Below the pieces are notes generated by a model. That model made no database searches and had not been told where the DNA came from. It saw nothing but the letters and a program-made list of their open reading frames with translations. The position numbers and the translations under genes are program-made. A stretch of DNA of 64,000 bases from Paenibacillus alba (GTDB lineage Bacteria; Bacillota; Bacilli; Paenibacillales; NBRC-103111). Positions 53,209-63,020 of this stretch are shown piece by piece. The first letter of the stretch is position 1, and every line of letters starts with the position of its first letter. The stretch spans positions 1 to 64,000 of the forward strand of contig NZ_JABMKZ010000036.1 in assembly GCF_013204855.1 (NCBI RefSeq). The letters run 5' to 3'.

Positions 53209-54435
53209 CTATTTATTAATCGACCACACTAACCCGATCTGCGTCATCGCCGCGATCATTAGAATCCAAGGAATTAAACCGCCATCCAAATTGCTGCCAA
53301 AAGAAATCAAGCAAATAATCGAAATGACACGACCGACATTCAGGAAAAACTCGCGAACAACGACACTTTCGACCTTTAATTCTCCTTTCAGCGGAAGCTT
53401 AGCGATCAGACCGTAGTAATATCCGGTCATCGTATTCCCTTGCAGAGGGGAGAAAATCGAGTATAAGATCATAAAGCCAACTACCGACCACACGTTAATA
53501 CTTCCCATCAGCAAAGAGACACCAATCAAGTAGCCTACGGTCGAAATGATTAAGTAAAAACGAGCTTTGCTCGCATTCGCGTATTTCGATATGAAAATGC
53601 CCGTTACGATGCTTAAGCTGGAGTAAAGCACGCCCAAGTAACCTACGATATCTTCTCTCGGCATCACTTTAAATAGAAGAATATTGGGCAGGAAAAGCAT
53701 CGTACCTTGCAGCAATCCAATCCCGAAGAAACCAAGCAAAGCTTTGAGCCATGCCCGTTCTTTTTTCATGAGAAGGCCTGTCAGCTTCAAATAATATACG
53801 CGATGATGCCCGCCAGAGGCTTTTATTTTCAAAGAAATCAATGCAGCCAGTAAGAACATGACAAAAGCAATACCGAATACAATGGTATACCCGCTTAGCC
53901 CCTCTTTTAAACGGATAATGAACCCTGCAAGCGCAGGCCCTGCCAAAGTCGCCACTGTGAAAAAAATCATATTAAAAGCGAGATACCGGATCCGGTTCTG
54001 CTCGGTTGACACATCGTACATCAAGGTTAAATAGCCGACCCAGTAGAAAGCGCTTGCCAAACCGTTAAAAATAGCAAACAACACATAATATTCGACTAAT
54101 CGCTCTTGGGCAATAATAACGCTCAGGTAAAATAAACCGACCAGCATAATGCCAAGCCGATAGGAAACCATGCGGTCTTTCTTCTTGATCATCCACCCGC
54201 CAATCGCAAAACCGATCGGGGTTAAGATGTAAACAATCATACTGTATGTACCATTCACAACAACACTATGCGTCAACCGCCATAAATACAAATTCAAAAA
54301 AACCCCCGACATCGAAGCGCCGAATTGAAAGGTAGAATGGATAATAAGTGAAATAACTGCCTCTGAAGATAACTGTTTCTCACGCGGAAGAGAATTTCCT
54401 CTGCTTTGCAGCCAATTCCTTATTCGAATATTCAT
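53209..54435 (-). CDS. Major facilitator superfamily transporter
   Basis: About 408 residues from ATG at 54435, preceded by GGGGGTC at about 10 nt and a good promoter. About 12 membrane segments. The loop GWMIKKKDRMVSYRLG corresponds to the family's conserved loop 2-3. No substrate can be assigned. It stands alone between the oxidoreductase gene and a terminator. Confidence 0.88.
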   Translation of the reverse strand: MNIRIRNWLQSRGNSLPREKQLSSEAVISLIIHSTFQFGASMSGVFLNLYLWRLTHSVVVNGTYSMIVYILTPIGFAIGGWMIKKKDRMVSYRLGIMLVGLFYLSVIIAQERLVEYYVLFAIFNGLASAFYWVGYLTLMYDVSTEQNRIRYLAFNMIFFTVATLAGPALAGFIIRLKEGLSGYTIVFGIAFVMFLLAALISLKIKASGGHHRVYYLKLTGLLMKKERAWLKALLGFFGIGLLQGTMLFLPNILLFKVMPREDIVGYLGVLYSSLSIVTGIFISKYANASKARFYLIISTVGYLIGVSLLMGSINVWSVVGFMILYSIFSPLQGNTMTGYYYGLIAKLPLKGELKVESVVVREFFLNVGRVISIICLISFGSNLDGGLIPWILMIAAMTQIGLVWSINK

Positions 54436-54465
54436 CGTAGTCGTAGACCCCCAGTCGTTCTCTTT

Positions 54466-54494
54466 ATTGTAACAGCCATTGCCGTTCCTGTTAA
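54466..54494 (-). promoter_or_regulatory. Sigma-A promoter of the MFS gene
   Basis: On the minus strand TTAACA (54494-54489) and TACAAT (54471-54466) are 17 bp apart, close to TTGACA/TATAAT. It is 31 bp upstream of the start codon. Confidence 0.65.
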
Positions 54495-54498
54495 ACAG

Positions 54499-54529
54499 CA
54501 AAAAGCCTCAGCATTGGCGCTGAGGCTTT
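54499..54529 (-). terminator. Terminator of the third sugar importer operon
   Basis: AAAGCCTCAGC (54502-54512) pairs perfectly with GCTGAGGCTTT (54519-54529), and the minus strand runs on with TTTTTGC. It lies 20 bp past the stop of the binding protein gene. Confidence 0.85.
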
Positions 54530-54548
54530 GTTACCGCTCATTAGAGGC

Positions 54549-55868
54549 TTACTTCTTAAGACTATCCCAAGTTTTCTGGAATTCATCCAGCATTTGATCT
54601 TTTGTATACTTCTTCGCGACATAACCTTGCATGATATCGCCGAATTTTTTACTGGAAGCTTCGCCGCCTGGGAATTTGAACCAGTTCCAGCTAAGTGTTT
54701 TGCCAGCTTTGCTGTAAGTGATAATGTCTGCTGCTAAAGGTCCAAGAACTTTTTCGTCAGCAGGAATCGTTTTGAACGCTGGGATGAATTTGAATTCATC
54801 TGTAATGTATTTTTTACCTACATCGGAGCTAACCATCCAGTTCAAGAACTTTTTCGCTTCGTCTTTTACAGCCGAGTTTTTGTTGATAACCCAGTTGTTT
54901 GGAACACCTACGAACAATTTATCATTGGATGCAGCATCATCGTTGATCGGCATTGGCAAGAAGCCAATTTTGATATCTGGATTTGTTTTGGAAATTTGAA
55001 CTTGTGTCCAGTTGCCTTGTTGCGTCATAGCCGCTTTGCCTGTTGCAAAATCAGTAACTTGTGTATTGTAATCGGTTTGCAGCGGGTTTTTGTTGCCATA
55101 TTTCAATTGCAGATCAAACAGGTTGACCCATTGGTTAAATACTTCGTTGCCAGGAATTTTTGCTGTGCCTTTGTTTAAGCCGTCAATGAAAGCATTTGGA
55201 TCTTTCTGATAAGCAAACGGAAGGTTTACGAAGTGATTGCCAAGTACCCACCACTCGCCATAGCCTGTTTCAAAAGGAGTGATTCCTTTCGCTTGCAGCT
55301 TTTTAGCAGCATCTTCCAGTTGTGTTATCGTTTTTGGCAGCTCAGTGATGCCAGCTTGTGCGAACAAGTCTTTATTGTATTGGAAGCCATAACCTTCGAG
55401 GTTCAGCGGTTGACCATACAATTTACCGTTTTTGGTCATTGGCTCTTTCGCAACATCTACAAGATCCTTCACCCATGGTTGATCGGAAAGATCTTCCAGG
55501 TTGTCAATCCATTTGTCAAGATCGCTAAATCCGCCGTTGTTGAAAATATCCGGTTTGTCGCCGGAGTTGAACTTCGCCAGCAAAGCTGCGCCATAATCCG
55601 CGCCACCGCCAACAGTGTCAACTTGAATTTTCACGTTAGGGTTTAATTTTTGATATTCTTGCACTAATTTGCCCAATTGGTCAGCGATTTCTACTTTAAA
55701 TTGGAACATTTTAATAGTTACTGGTTTGCCAGCAGCTGGAGTTGTAGTTGCAGCAGCACCCGTGGATGCAGATGGCGAAGGTGTAGTTTCTGTTTTCTTG
55801 CCACAGCCTGCAACAACGACGGAAAGTGATAATACAGCAGCCATACTGATCATCGTTAATTTTTTCAT
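54549..55868 (-). CDS. Extracellular sugar-binding lipoprotein (third importer)
   Basis: 439 residues, lipobox VAGC with Cys22, a Ser/Thr/Ala/Pro linker, then a family 1 binding fold (ITPFETGYGEWWVLGNHFVN; AKKFLNWMVSSDVGKKY). GGGAGG lies 10 nt before ATG. Last gene of the permease-permease-binding protein operon, after a 163-nt gap that holds no gene and may carry its own promoter. Control by the divergent kinase/regulator pair is likely. Ligand unknown. Confidence 0.93.
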   Translation of the reverse strand: MKKLTMISMAAVLSLSVVVAGCGKKTETTPSPSASTGAAATTTPAAGKPVTIKMFQFKVEIADQLGKLVQEYQKLNPNVKIQVDTVGGGADYGAALLAKFNSGDKPDIFNNGGFSDLDKWIDNLEDLSDQPWVKDLVDVAKEPMTKNGKLYGQPLNLEGYGFQYNKDLFAQAGITELPKTITQLEDAAKKLQAKGITPFETGYGEWWVLGNHFVNLPFAYQKDPNAFIDGLNKGTAKIPGNEVFNQWVNLFDLQLKYGNKNPLQTDYNTQVTDFATGKAAMTQQGNWTQVQISKTNPDIKIGFLPMPINDDAASNDKLFVGVPNNWVINKNSAVKDEAKKFLNWMVSSDVGKKYITDEFKFIPAFKTIPADEKVLGPLAADIITYSKAGKTLSWNWFKFPGGEASSKKFGDIMQGYVAKKYTKDQMLDEFQKTWDSLKK

Positions 55869-56033
55869 TGAGGTAAAGCCTCCCTTTTTTGTGTGTACTC
55901 AGCTTACCCTGATGACGAAGGTTTTATTAGCTCGTTATCAGCTTATATTTGTATTGTAAACACTTTCTTAAACCCTTAACACGGACAATATTGAACATAA
56001 AGGTGGAAGATTTTGAACTTAATAGCAGATCTG

Positions 56034-56870
56034 TTAACCTTTTACGGAACCTGCTGTAATTCCTTCCACAATATGTTTCTGCATCGCCAAGAAGAAAAGA
56101 ACGATAGGCAGTACGCCTAGTGTCAAACCTGCCAGAGCCAAATCCCATTGCTTCGTATACTGTCCGAAGAAGGAGAAAGTCGCCAGCGGGATCGTTCTCA
56201 AATCCGGATTATTCAGCACAAGCGAAGGCAGCAGATAATCGTTCCAAATCCATAAGCTATTTAGAATAATAATGGTTGTGGACATCGGTTTCAAAAGCGG
56301 GAATACAATCCGCCAGAAAACACCGTAAGGTGAACAGCCATCTACCGTTGCCGACTCTTCGATTTCGAGCGGAATCGATTTGATGAAACCATGATATAAG
56401 AATACGTTGAGCGAAACACCGAAACCAAAGTAACAAACGACCAAACCAAGCTTGCTATCCATAAGCCCAACTTGACTAGCCACGCGAACTAGTGGGATCA
56501 TGATGGACTGGAATGGAATAACCATCGCCGCTACGAAAGCAAGAAAGACCAGATTATTAAATTTGCTTGCTTTGCGGACCATGCGATAGGCTGCCATGGA
56601 GCTGATAATCACAAGTCCAATATTGCTAAGTACGGTTATGATTAGAGAGTTCAGAAATGCCGTAGGGAACTTCATAATCGTCCATACTTTTGTATAGTTA
56701 TCCAAGTATAAGCTTTTTGGCAATTTCGCGGTATTTGCAGCCAGCTCAGGGAACGTTTTGAGCGAGTTCACGATAACGAAGTAGAACGGAACCAAGAACA
56801 ACAGGGCAATGATAATGCCCAGTACTTCCAGCGTAAACAGGCGTCCGGTGTATTTTTTGACAGAATCCAT
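56034..56870 (-). CDS. Carbohydrate ABC transporter permease (MalG/CUT1 type)
   Basis: 278 residues, six membrane segments, EAA loop ESATVDGCSPYG followed by WRIVFPLLKP, and the typical end GITAGSVKG. Its ATG shares one base with the TAA of the other permease gene (TAATG), so the two are coupled. Confidence 0.95.
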   Translation of the reverse strand: MDSVKKYTGRLFTLEVLGIIIALLFLVPFYFVIVNSLKTFPELAANTAKLPKSLYLDNYTKVWTIMKFPTAFLNSLIITVLSNIGLVIISSMAAYRMVRKASKFNNLVFLAFVAAMVIPFQSIMIPLVRVASQVGLMDSKLGLVVCYFGFGVSLNVFLYHGFIKSIPLEIEESATVDGCSPYGVFWRIVFPLLKPMSTTIIILNSLWIWNDYLLPSLVLNNPDLRTIPLATFSFFGQYTKQWDLALAGLTLGVLPIVLFFLAMQKHIVEGITAGSVKG

Positions 56871-57754
56871 TATACTTCAACCTCCTTGCGTTTCGTATAC
56901 ATCACTTGGATGGTCGAAATAATGGCGACGACAATGAAGAAGATGAACGCTTTCGCAGTTCCTAGACCATACCGATTATTACGGAACGCTTCTTGATAAA
57001 TATTGATGGCCAGCGATTCCGTTGAGTTGAACGGGCCCCCTCTAGTCAAGGAGAAGTTCAAGTCAAACATTTTGAATGACCACGAGATCGTCAAGAACAG
57101 ACAAACGGTTACAGCTGGCATGATCAGAGGAACTATGATGCTGCGCAGCACTTGCACACGACTCGCACCATCAATATAGGCGGCTTCGATCATATCCTTA
57201 GGTACATTGGACAATGCGGCAATATAGATAATCATGAGGTACCCAGCTCCTTGCCAGACGCTCACAATGACGATCGCCCAGAAGGAAGTTGTTGCATCCC
57301 CCAGCCATGGAAGCTCAAAAAATCCGATATGCGTCAAGCTTCCGAGCGTTGCAAAGCCTTTAACGAAGATGAATTGCCAAATGAAACCAAGCAGCAATCC
57401 GCCAATGACGTTAGGCATAAAGAAGATGGTACGCAGAACATTTCGGCTTTTCAATGATTGTGTCAGCAACAAAGCCAGTAAAAAACCAACAACATTCGTG
57501 AGAACTACGTTCGTTACTGTCATACGTGTAGTAAACCAGAACGCATTGCGATAATCTTTATCTTCAAACAAAATTTGTTTAAAATTATCCAAGCCATTGA
57601 ATTTCACGTTCGTCGTGACGCCGTTCCATTCAGTGAATGAATAATAGATGCTCATGAAAAATGGAATTAAGACAATCAGGGTAAAGAAAACGAGTGCTGG
57701 GCCCACAAAGACCCATTGTTGCATAACTCCCGAGATGCCTTTATTAGTTTTCAT
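56870..57754 (-). CDS. Sugar ABC transporter permease (MalF/CUT1 type)
   Basis: About 294 residues. ATG at 57754 has AAGGGGGA 7 nt upstream. The in-frame ATG at 57793 overlaps the -10 box of the promoter, so it cannot be the start. Six membrane segments; EAA loop EAAYIDGASRV followed by SIIVPLIMP. First gene of the operon. Divergent from the sensor kinase gene. No ATPase in the window. Confidence 0.95.
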   Translation of the reverse strand: MKTNKGISGVMQQWVFVGPALVFFTLIVLIPFFMSIYYSFTEWNGVTTNVKFNGLDNFKQILFEDKDYRNAFWFTTRMTVTNVVLTNVVGFLLALLLTQSLKSRNVLRTIFFMPNVIGGLLLGFIWQFIFVKGFATLGSLTHIGFFELPWLGDATTSFWAIVIVSVWQGAGYLMIIYIAALSNVPKDMIEAAYIDGASRVQVLRSIIVPLIMPAVTVCLFLTISWSFKMFDLNFSLTRGGPFNSTESLAINIYQEAFRNNRYGLGTAKAFIFFIVVAIISTIQVMYTKRKEVEV

Positions 57755-57791
57755 GGGAATATTCCCCCTTACGATTATGTAACTTTCTTTC

Positions 57792-57818
57792 ATTATAAAT
57801 TTCTATTTCCCGCTACAA
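57792..57818 (-). promoter_or_regulatory. Promoter of the third importer operon
   Basis: On the minus strand TTGTAG (57818-57813) and a perfect TATAAT (57797-57792) are 15 bp apart. The short spacing suggests help from an activator such as the divergent AraC-type regulator. Confidence 0.5.
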
Positions 57819-57912
57819 CACAGATTATCGTGATGCATTAGGTGGAATTTGTTGACCTCTCCTGCTACAATGTAGGGGAAAAACTCCAATAAAGAAACTG
57901 AGCTGATAGCCG

Positions 57913-59742
57913 TTGATCCGTCATAGCATGCGCAACAAATTGATTCTTTTTTTGCTAATCGCAACCTTAGTCCCTTTCATTACCTCGATCGTGGTATCCT
58001 ATATGTTCACCAAGGAAAAGGTCACAGAAGACACCGTTCGTACGAATTCCGCCCTTATCTCCCAAGCCAAAATGAATTTATTAAACTATCTGAACGGCGT
58101 GGTACAAGCATCCTCCACCATCTATACAGGAATTCATCTTTCCGAACTGGGACAGCTGTACGAAATTTTGCAACGGCAGCAAGAGATTGATTACATGAGT
58201 GATAAAGTCATTTCAAGCGGACTGCAAGTCATGTCCCATTCCATTAAAGAAATTAAACAGATTTACTTGTATGCTGAAGTCAGCAACCGCTCCTATCTCA
58301 GTGTTAATGATTTTTCAAAAAGCGTGCCTGGGAAGTACGAGAAACTTCCTCCTTTTCCTGAACAGGAGACTGTATATATTGAAACAACACACGAAAGCAG
58401 CAGCTATGGAGTTCCAACTACAATCTATATTGCTCCTTCACCCGTACTCTCTATGCATCGCAAGCTCATGTATTCACCGAATAATACCTCGATCGGCGAG
58501 CTCATCATTGATTTTCAGTTAGATCTCGTCTCGGAGATCTCCCAGAGCGTATACACCCATGATGAAGAGGAACTGTACATTCTGGATGAGCATGGACGCA
58601 TTGTTTTCGGTCCCGATACCTCCAAATGGGGGCTCCCGCTGGAAGAAAGCTGGGGCAATGAAGCGATTCACAGCAAGCTTGATAAAGGCAGCTACGAATG
58701 GAGCAAAGGTGCCTACGCAGGAATCAATGTTTATGAAAAAATGAAAACCGATTATCTCGATTGGACGATCGTCAAACGTTTGCCTTACGAACAATTAACC
58801 AAAAATGCCAGACAACTAACATTTATTAATTCCCTTATCCTAACTTTTTTTATGTTAATCGTCATAGCGGGAACCATTTATATCAGTATCCGCTTCACAG
58901 AACCGATCAAACAATTAATTCGCTACATCACACGAATCCAAGCTGGACAGGTACAGCTAAATCAATTAACGACCGATATTGAGCTGACCCGCACGGATGA
59001 AATGGGCATTCTTGCCAATCGGTTTCATACGCTTTTGCAGGATTTGAATCAAATGGTCATGCGGGAATATCGCTTGGAGCTGGCAAACAAATCCAATCAA
59101 TTAATGGCGCTGCAAGCTCAAATTAATCCGCATTTTCTGAATAACGCGCTGCAATCGATTGGTACACTAGCTTTGCAGCATGAAGCGCCCAAAATCTATA
59201 CGTTAATTTCTTCACTTGCCAAAATGATGCACTACAGCATGAACACGAACGAATCCGTCGTACCTTTGCGCAAGGAAATTGATCATATTAAAGCTTATCT
59301 TGAGCTGCAAAAACAGCGTTTCGAGCATCAATTCGAAATTAAATATGAGGTGGAAGAAAGCACCAAGGATATTTCTGTGCCGAAAATGATCCTTCAACCT
59401 CTAGTTGAGAATTATTTCAAGCATGGCTTTAAACCTAGCACAACCGCTACAGGCTTATTACGGATTGAGGCAACGAAGTATATAGTAGGCGAACACGATG
59501 AATTTTTGAAGCTTATTGTTGAGGATAATGGGATCGGGATTACGGAAGAGCGGCTTCGCGAGGTAAAAAACAGGCTGAATACCCCTTTTATCACGGAAGC
59601 AGCTTGCATTGGCCTTAGCAATGTTTTGACTCGAGTACGGTTATATTTCACGGATGACGCCCTACTGGAGATTGAACATGCCCATCCCCAAGGTCTACGG
59701 ATTGTGATCCATATACCGATGAAAAAGGGAGCAATCGAATGA
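57913..59742 (+). CDS. YesM-type sensor histidine kinase
   Basis: 609 residues from TTG at 57913; ATG at 57928 is the alternative, and neither has a strong ribosome site. TM1 near 12-32, extracytoplasmic sensor, TM2 near 298-320, HAMP, and a His_kinase domain with LQAQINPHFLNNALQSI (His near 404; the usual PHFLYN reads PHFLNN). HATPase with VEDNGIGITEE and IGLSNVLTRV. Its stop overlaps the regulator start by 4 nt. Divergent from the importer it probably controls. Confidence 0.94.
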   Translation: MIRHSMRNKLILFLLIATLVPFITSIVVSYMFTKEKVTEDTVRTNSALISQAKMNLLNYLNGVVQASSTIYTGIHLSELGQLYEILQRQQEIDYMSDKVISSGLQVMSHSIKEIKQIYLYAEVSNRSYLSVNDFSKSVPGKYEKLPPFPEQETVYIETTHESSSYGVPTTIYIAPSPVLSMHRKLMYSPNNTSIGELIIDFQLDLVSEISQSVYTHDEEELYILDEHGRIVFGPDTSKWGLPLEESWGNEAIHSKLDKGSYEWSKGAYAGINVYEKMKTDYLDWTIVKRLPYEQLTKNARQLTFINSLILTFFMLIVIAGTIYISIRFTEPIKQLIRYITRIQAGQVQLNQLTTDIELTRTDEMGILANRFHTLLQDLNQMVMREYRLELANKSNQLMALQAQINPHFLNNALQSIGTLALQHEAPKIYTLISSLAKMMHYSMNTNESVVPLRKEIDHIKAYLELQKQRFEHQFEIKYEVEESTKDISVPKMILQPLVENYFKHGFKPSTTATGLLRIEATKYIVGEHDEFLKLIVEDNGIGITEERLREVKNRLNTPFITEAACIGLSNVLTRVRLYFTDDALLEIEHAHPQGLRIVIHIPMKKGAIE

Positions 59743-61367
59743 AAGTTTTACTAGTCGATGATGAGAAACATGTACGCGATGCCATCCGGCTGCTTGTGAA
59801 TTGGAAACAACATGGCATTGAAACCATTCTGGAAGCGCAAGATGGCGAAGCCGCCACCGAAATGGTCATGCAGCACCATCCGGAAATCATCATGACCGAC
59901 ATGATGATGCCGATCATGAATGGCGTGAAGCTGCTGGAATGGCTGCAGGCTTATGCGCCAGACTCCAAAACTATCGTCATCAGCGGTCATGATGATTTCT
60001 CTCTGCTTCGCCATACGTTGAAATATGGTGGAACGGATTATATTCTTAAACCGATTGATCAGGAGCAGCTGAATGAAGCTTTAGTGAAAGCCATTCAGGC
60101 TTGGATGAAGGATGAGGAACTGCGGCATACGAGTCGTGAGCTGAATATTGAAATGAACCAGATTAAGCCCATGTACTGGGATAAGCTGCTCTCCAATTTG
60201 ATTGCTGAGCCTTCTTCCTATGATGCTGCCGCGGAGCAGTTGGACAAGGAGCTTTATTTAAGCCGTCAAATCAGCCATTGCCGTGTAGCGATTTTATCGC
60301 TAGATACGATGGAACGCAGTGTAAAAAACAAATTCAGCCAAAACCTGGATCTATTGCTTTTCTCGCTCATCAATATCAGCAATGAATTTCTGCTGAAAGA
60401 CAGGCGCGGCTATGCTTTTCGTCACTGGAACAGCGAGAATGAAATCGTTTTGCTTCTTTGGAAGGATCAACCGGGCGCTGAAGCCTTTCTGACTACAATT
60501 AATGAGGGAATTCGCACGGCCCTCCACACCCGCGTAGACTTCGGCATCGGCAGCTCGCATGCTTTTCCCGCTGATTTGTCCTTATCTTATCAAGAAGCCC
60601 GCATCGCTTTGCGACAACGAAATCTAAAAGCGAAAAACACTTGGATTCATAGTACGCTCAATCGTATCACGACAACTCAGCCCACCCTGACCTTCAGCCA
60701 TTACGAGGAACGCATTCAACTCGCTATACGCAGTGGCAGCTTGGACCAAATTGAACAGACTGTTCAACAGTGGATTGATTCCGTCAAGCAAAGCGAGGTT
60801 GTCACCTTGGAACAGCTTGACCATTGGTGGCGGGAATATAGTGTCATGAAGCGTCGCTGGATACAGCAATTCTTCTCCAACATTAGTGAAGAAAAAGTGA
60901 AACAAATGCTTTTGGACGAGCCCACCAGCTTAATCGTTCCGCTCGATGAATATGGCATTCTATCCTTGTCACTATGGCAGCAGGAGCTGACACGGAGCAT
61001 TATGCATCTCTCCAAGCTGGTGCTGGAAAGCCAGCATAAAGACAAAAACGTTATTTTTGAAATCGCGGAGTTTCTGCAAAAGCATTATCACGAGGATATT
61101 ACGCTGCAGGATATTGCCAGTCGCTTTTATTTGAGCCGCGAGTACATCTCACGGAAATTCAAGCAACAATTCGAGGTGAATCTCTCCGATTATTTGGGGG
61201 AAATTCGCATGAGCAAAGCGAAGATTCTCCTGCACAACCCGCACCTGCGCATTTCACAGGTTGCTGAGATGGTTGGGTACCAGGATGAGAAATATTTCAG
61301 CAAGGTTTTCAAGAAGCTGGAAGGCATGACGCCCAATGAGTATCGAAAAACCGCGAATTCTATCTAA
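59739..61367 (+). CDS. AraC-type response regulator (YesN-like)
   Basis: 542 residues: receiver (1-120) with VDDEKHVRDA, phospho-Asp in IIMTDMMMPIMNG and ILKPID; a middle region; and a C-terminal AraC domain with ITLQDIASRFYLSREYISRKF and VAEMVGYQDEKYFSKVFKK. Coupled to the kinase by ATGA. Likely activator of the divergent importer operon. Confidence 0.95.
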   Translation: MKVLLVDDEKHVRDAIRLLVNWKQHGIETILEAQDGEAATEMVMQHHPEIIMTDMMMPIMNGVKLLEWLQAYAPDSKTIVISGHDDFSLLRHTLKYGGTDYILKPIDQEQLNEALVKAIQAWMKDEELRHTSRELNIEMNQIKPMYWDKLLSNLIAEPSSYDAAAEQLDKELYLSRQISHCRVAILSLDTMERSVKNKFSQNLDLLLFSLINISNEFLLKDRRGYAFRHWNSENEIVLLLWKDQPGAEAFLTTINEGIRTALHTRVDFGIGSSHAFPADLSLSYQEARIALRQRNLKAKNTWIHSTLNRITTTQPTLTFSHYEERIQLAIRSGSLDQIEQTVQQWIDSVKQSEVVTLEQLDHWWREYSVMKRRWIQQFFSNISEEKVKQMLLDEPTSLIVPLDEYGILSLSLWQQELTRSIMHLSKLVLESQHKDKNVIFEIAEFLQKHYHEDITLQDIASRFYLSREYISRKFKQQFEVNLSDYLGEIRMSKAKILLHNPHLRISQVAEMVGYQDEKYFSKVFKKLEGMTPNEYRKTANSI

Positions 61368-61419
61368 AATTCTGTAAAAAATATGGAATATGTTATACTA
61401 CTAGACAGAGGTGATTTTC

Positions 61420-61851
61420 ATGAACATGCCCATCGAGACGACGACTGCGAATTCGTTTCCCCGAGCTTCGAAAGCAACGAAAGCAGGGAGGAAGACGTAC
61501 GTTTACTTGTTTGTGGGCTGGGTCATGCTGATCGCAATCGGAGTGGCAGCAGCAATGATGTACACAGAGCATTTGAAGCAACAAATAGCAACCGATATCG
61601 CACAGCAAACCCAGCAGCAATTGCAAGTTATTCAACAAGACTATCAGCAGCAAGTAACCGGACTGAAAGACAGTGTGAGCACCGAAATGAAAGCTTTGCA
61701 GACAAAGGTAGATTCCTTGAACGAACTGCTCGCTTTCACGAAAGACAGCGCCAACAGCAAGACGGATAACAGCAACCAGCTTTACACGCAACTTGCGGAA
61801 GTGAAGAAGAAGCTTGATGAGCTTCAGAAGAATCTGGATGTGTTGAAGTAA
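61420..61851 (+). CDS. Single-pass membrane protein with long coiled coil
   Basis: About 143 residues from ATG at 61420 with GAGGTG about 7 nt upstream. A short basic N-terminus, one membrane helix (TYVYLFVGWVMLIAIGVAAA) and then a Gln-rich helical stretch of about 95 residues with heptad-like hydrophobic spacing to the end (LYTQLAEVKKKLDELQKNL). The coiled coil probably lies outside. Its stop shares one base with the start of the phosphodiester glycosidase gene (TAATG), so the two are likely made together, the first perhaps as an anchor or spacer. No family recognised. Confidence 0.8.
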   Translation: MNMPIETTTANSFPRASKATKAGRKTYVYLFVGWVMLIAIGVAAAMMYTEHLKQQIATDIAQQTQQQLQVIQQDYQQQVTGLKDSVSTEMKALQTKVDSLNELLAFTKDSANSKTDNSNQLYTQLAEVKKKLDELQKNLDVLK

Positions 61852-62918
61852 TGACGGGCGTTCAGCAGGTTAACCGTTTTTTTCTCTTAGCGTGTGCCCC
61901 TTTCTTAGGCATGTTGATATGTCTACTTTTCATTTCCATGAAAATTCCAATCAACTCCTTGGCGCCGCTTGCTTCTGCGACATTTAATGTTCACCCAGAT
62001 ACGCTATCGCTCGACAGCAAGCTCACCAAAGCCAACAGTGACGCCTTGCAGACGAAATCCATCATTCAGCAATATTTTGCTGTCTACGAAAAAAGCAACG
62101 CAGAAGTAACGGCCTTGCTCCAGAACGCCGCCGCGCAAGCTGCCAAACCTGGCATCGTCTACGACGCGCGTATCACAGCCAAGCTCGGAAGCCCGATTCG
62201 GCAAGCTTCCTCAGGCAACATTGACCTTAAATTATTTGCTTTGAATGAAAGTAACTATAAAGGTTATGCTCTTAAAGTAAATCTCAAAAGCGATAAGGCA
62301 ATTAAGCTCGTCCTCGGCAAGGACAAAATGGGCTCCAGTGAAACCACGCTGGAAGCGGTATCCCGTTATGGAGCCATCGCAGGTGTTAACGCAGGTGGCT
62401 TCGCTGATGACAACAAGGGGAAACGTTATCCTCTGGATACGACCATCATGAATGGGAAGTATGTCAATGGGTTCTTTCCTACCAATAACGACTCCACCTT
62501 CATCGGACTCAACAAAGACCGCCAGCTGATTGGCGGCAAATTCAGCTCGCAAGCTGATCTGGACAAGCTGAATCCTTGGATGGGATCAACCTTTGTACCA
62601 GTGCTTTTGAAGAACGGCAGCAAAACGTCTATCCCTTATCAATGGCAAAGCTCCCCTGCTCGTGCTGCTCGTACCGTAATGGCTAATTACAAAAACGATC
62701 AACTGTTGTTTATCGTAACGGATGGTGTCAACGAGAGCGGCAACTCAGGGGCTACACTGGCTGAATTGCAGGACAAAATGCAGCAATTAGGCATTGTTGA
62801 TGCCTACAACCTCGATGGGGGCGGCTCTACCACCCTGGTTATGAACGGCAGCGTCATCAATCGGCCTTCCGATGGGAAGCTGAGACCGCTGGCCACGAAC
62901 TTTCTATTTTTCAAATGA
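61851..62918 (+). CDS. Phosphodiester glycosidase (NAGPA-domain) protein
   Basis: 355 residues: N-terminal membrane anchor (FFLLACAPFLGMLICLLFISM), a helical stretch, and a C-terminal NAGPA (DUF2233) domain (about 140-355) with AIAGVNAGGFAD, RTVMANYKNDQLLFIVTDG and the signature YNLDGGGSTTLVMNG. The human enzyme of this family uncovers mannose-6-phosphate by removing GlcNAc; bacterial members are thought to act on sugar-phosphodiester polymers at the cell surface. Translationally coupled to the coiled-coil membrane protein. Substrate unknown. Confidence 0.88.
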   Translation: MTGVQQVNRFFLLACAPFLGMLICLLFISMKIPINSLAPLASATFNVHPDTLSLDSKLTKANSDALQTKSIIQQYFAVYEKSNAEVTALLQNAAAQAAKPGIVYDARITAKLGSPIRQASSGNIDLKLFALNESNYKGYALKVNLKSDKAIKLVLGKDKMGSSETTLEAVSRYGAIAGVNAGGFADDNKGKRYPLDTTIMNGKYVNGFFPTNNDSTFIGLNKDRQLIGGKFSSQADLDKLNPWMGSTFVPVLLKNGSKTSIPYQWQSSPARAARTVMANYKNDQLLFIVTDGVNESGNSGATLAELQDKMQQLGIVDAYNLDGGGSTTLVMNGSVINRPSDGKLRPLATNFLFFK

Positions 62919-62942
62919 TCGAAATTATTCACACATTATTCG

Positions 62943-62971
62943 TTTCTTTTTTGTGGATGGTTGGGTATAAT
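62943..62971 (+). promoter_or_regulatory. Promoter of the 35-residue membrane peptide gene
   Basis: A perfect TATAAT (62966-62971) has TTTCTT 17 bp upstream (62943-62948). The gene's ATG is about 50 bp downstream. Confidence 0.55.
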
Positions 62972-63020
62972 AAGCCTTAACTATATGCAATTCGTTTTCA
63001 ACCCTATAGGAGGTGCAGCA

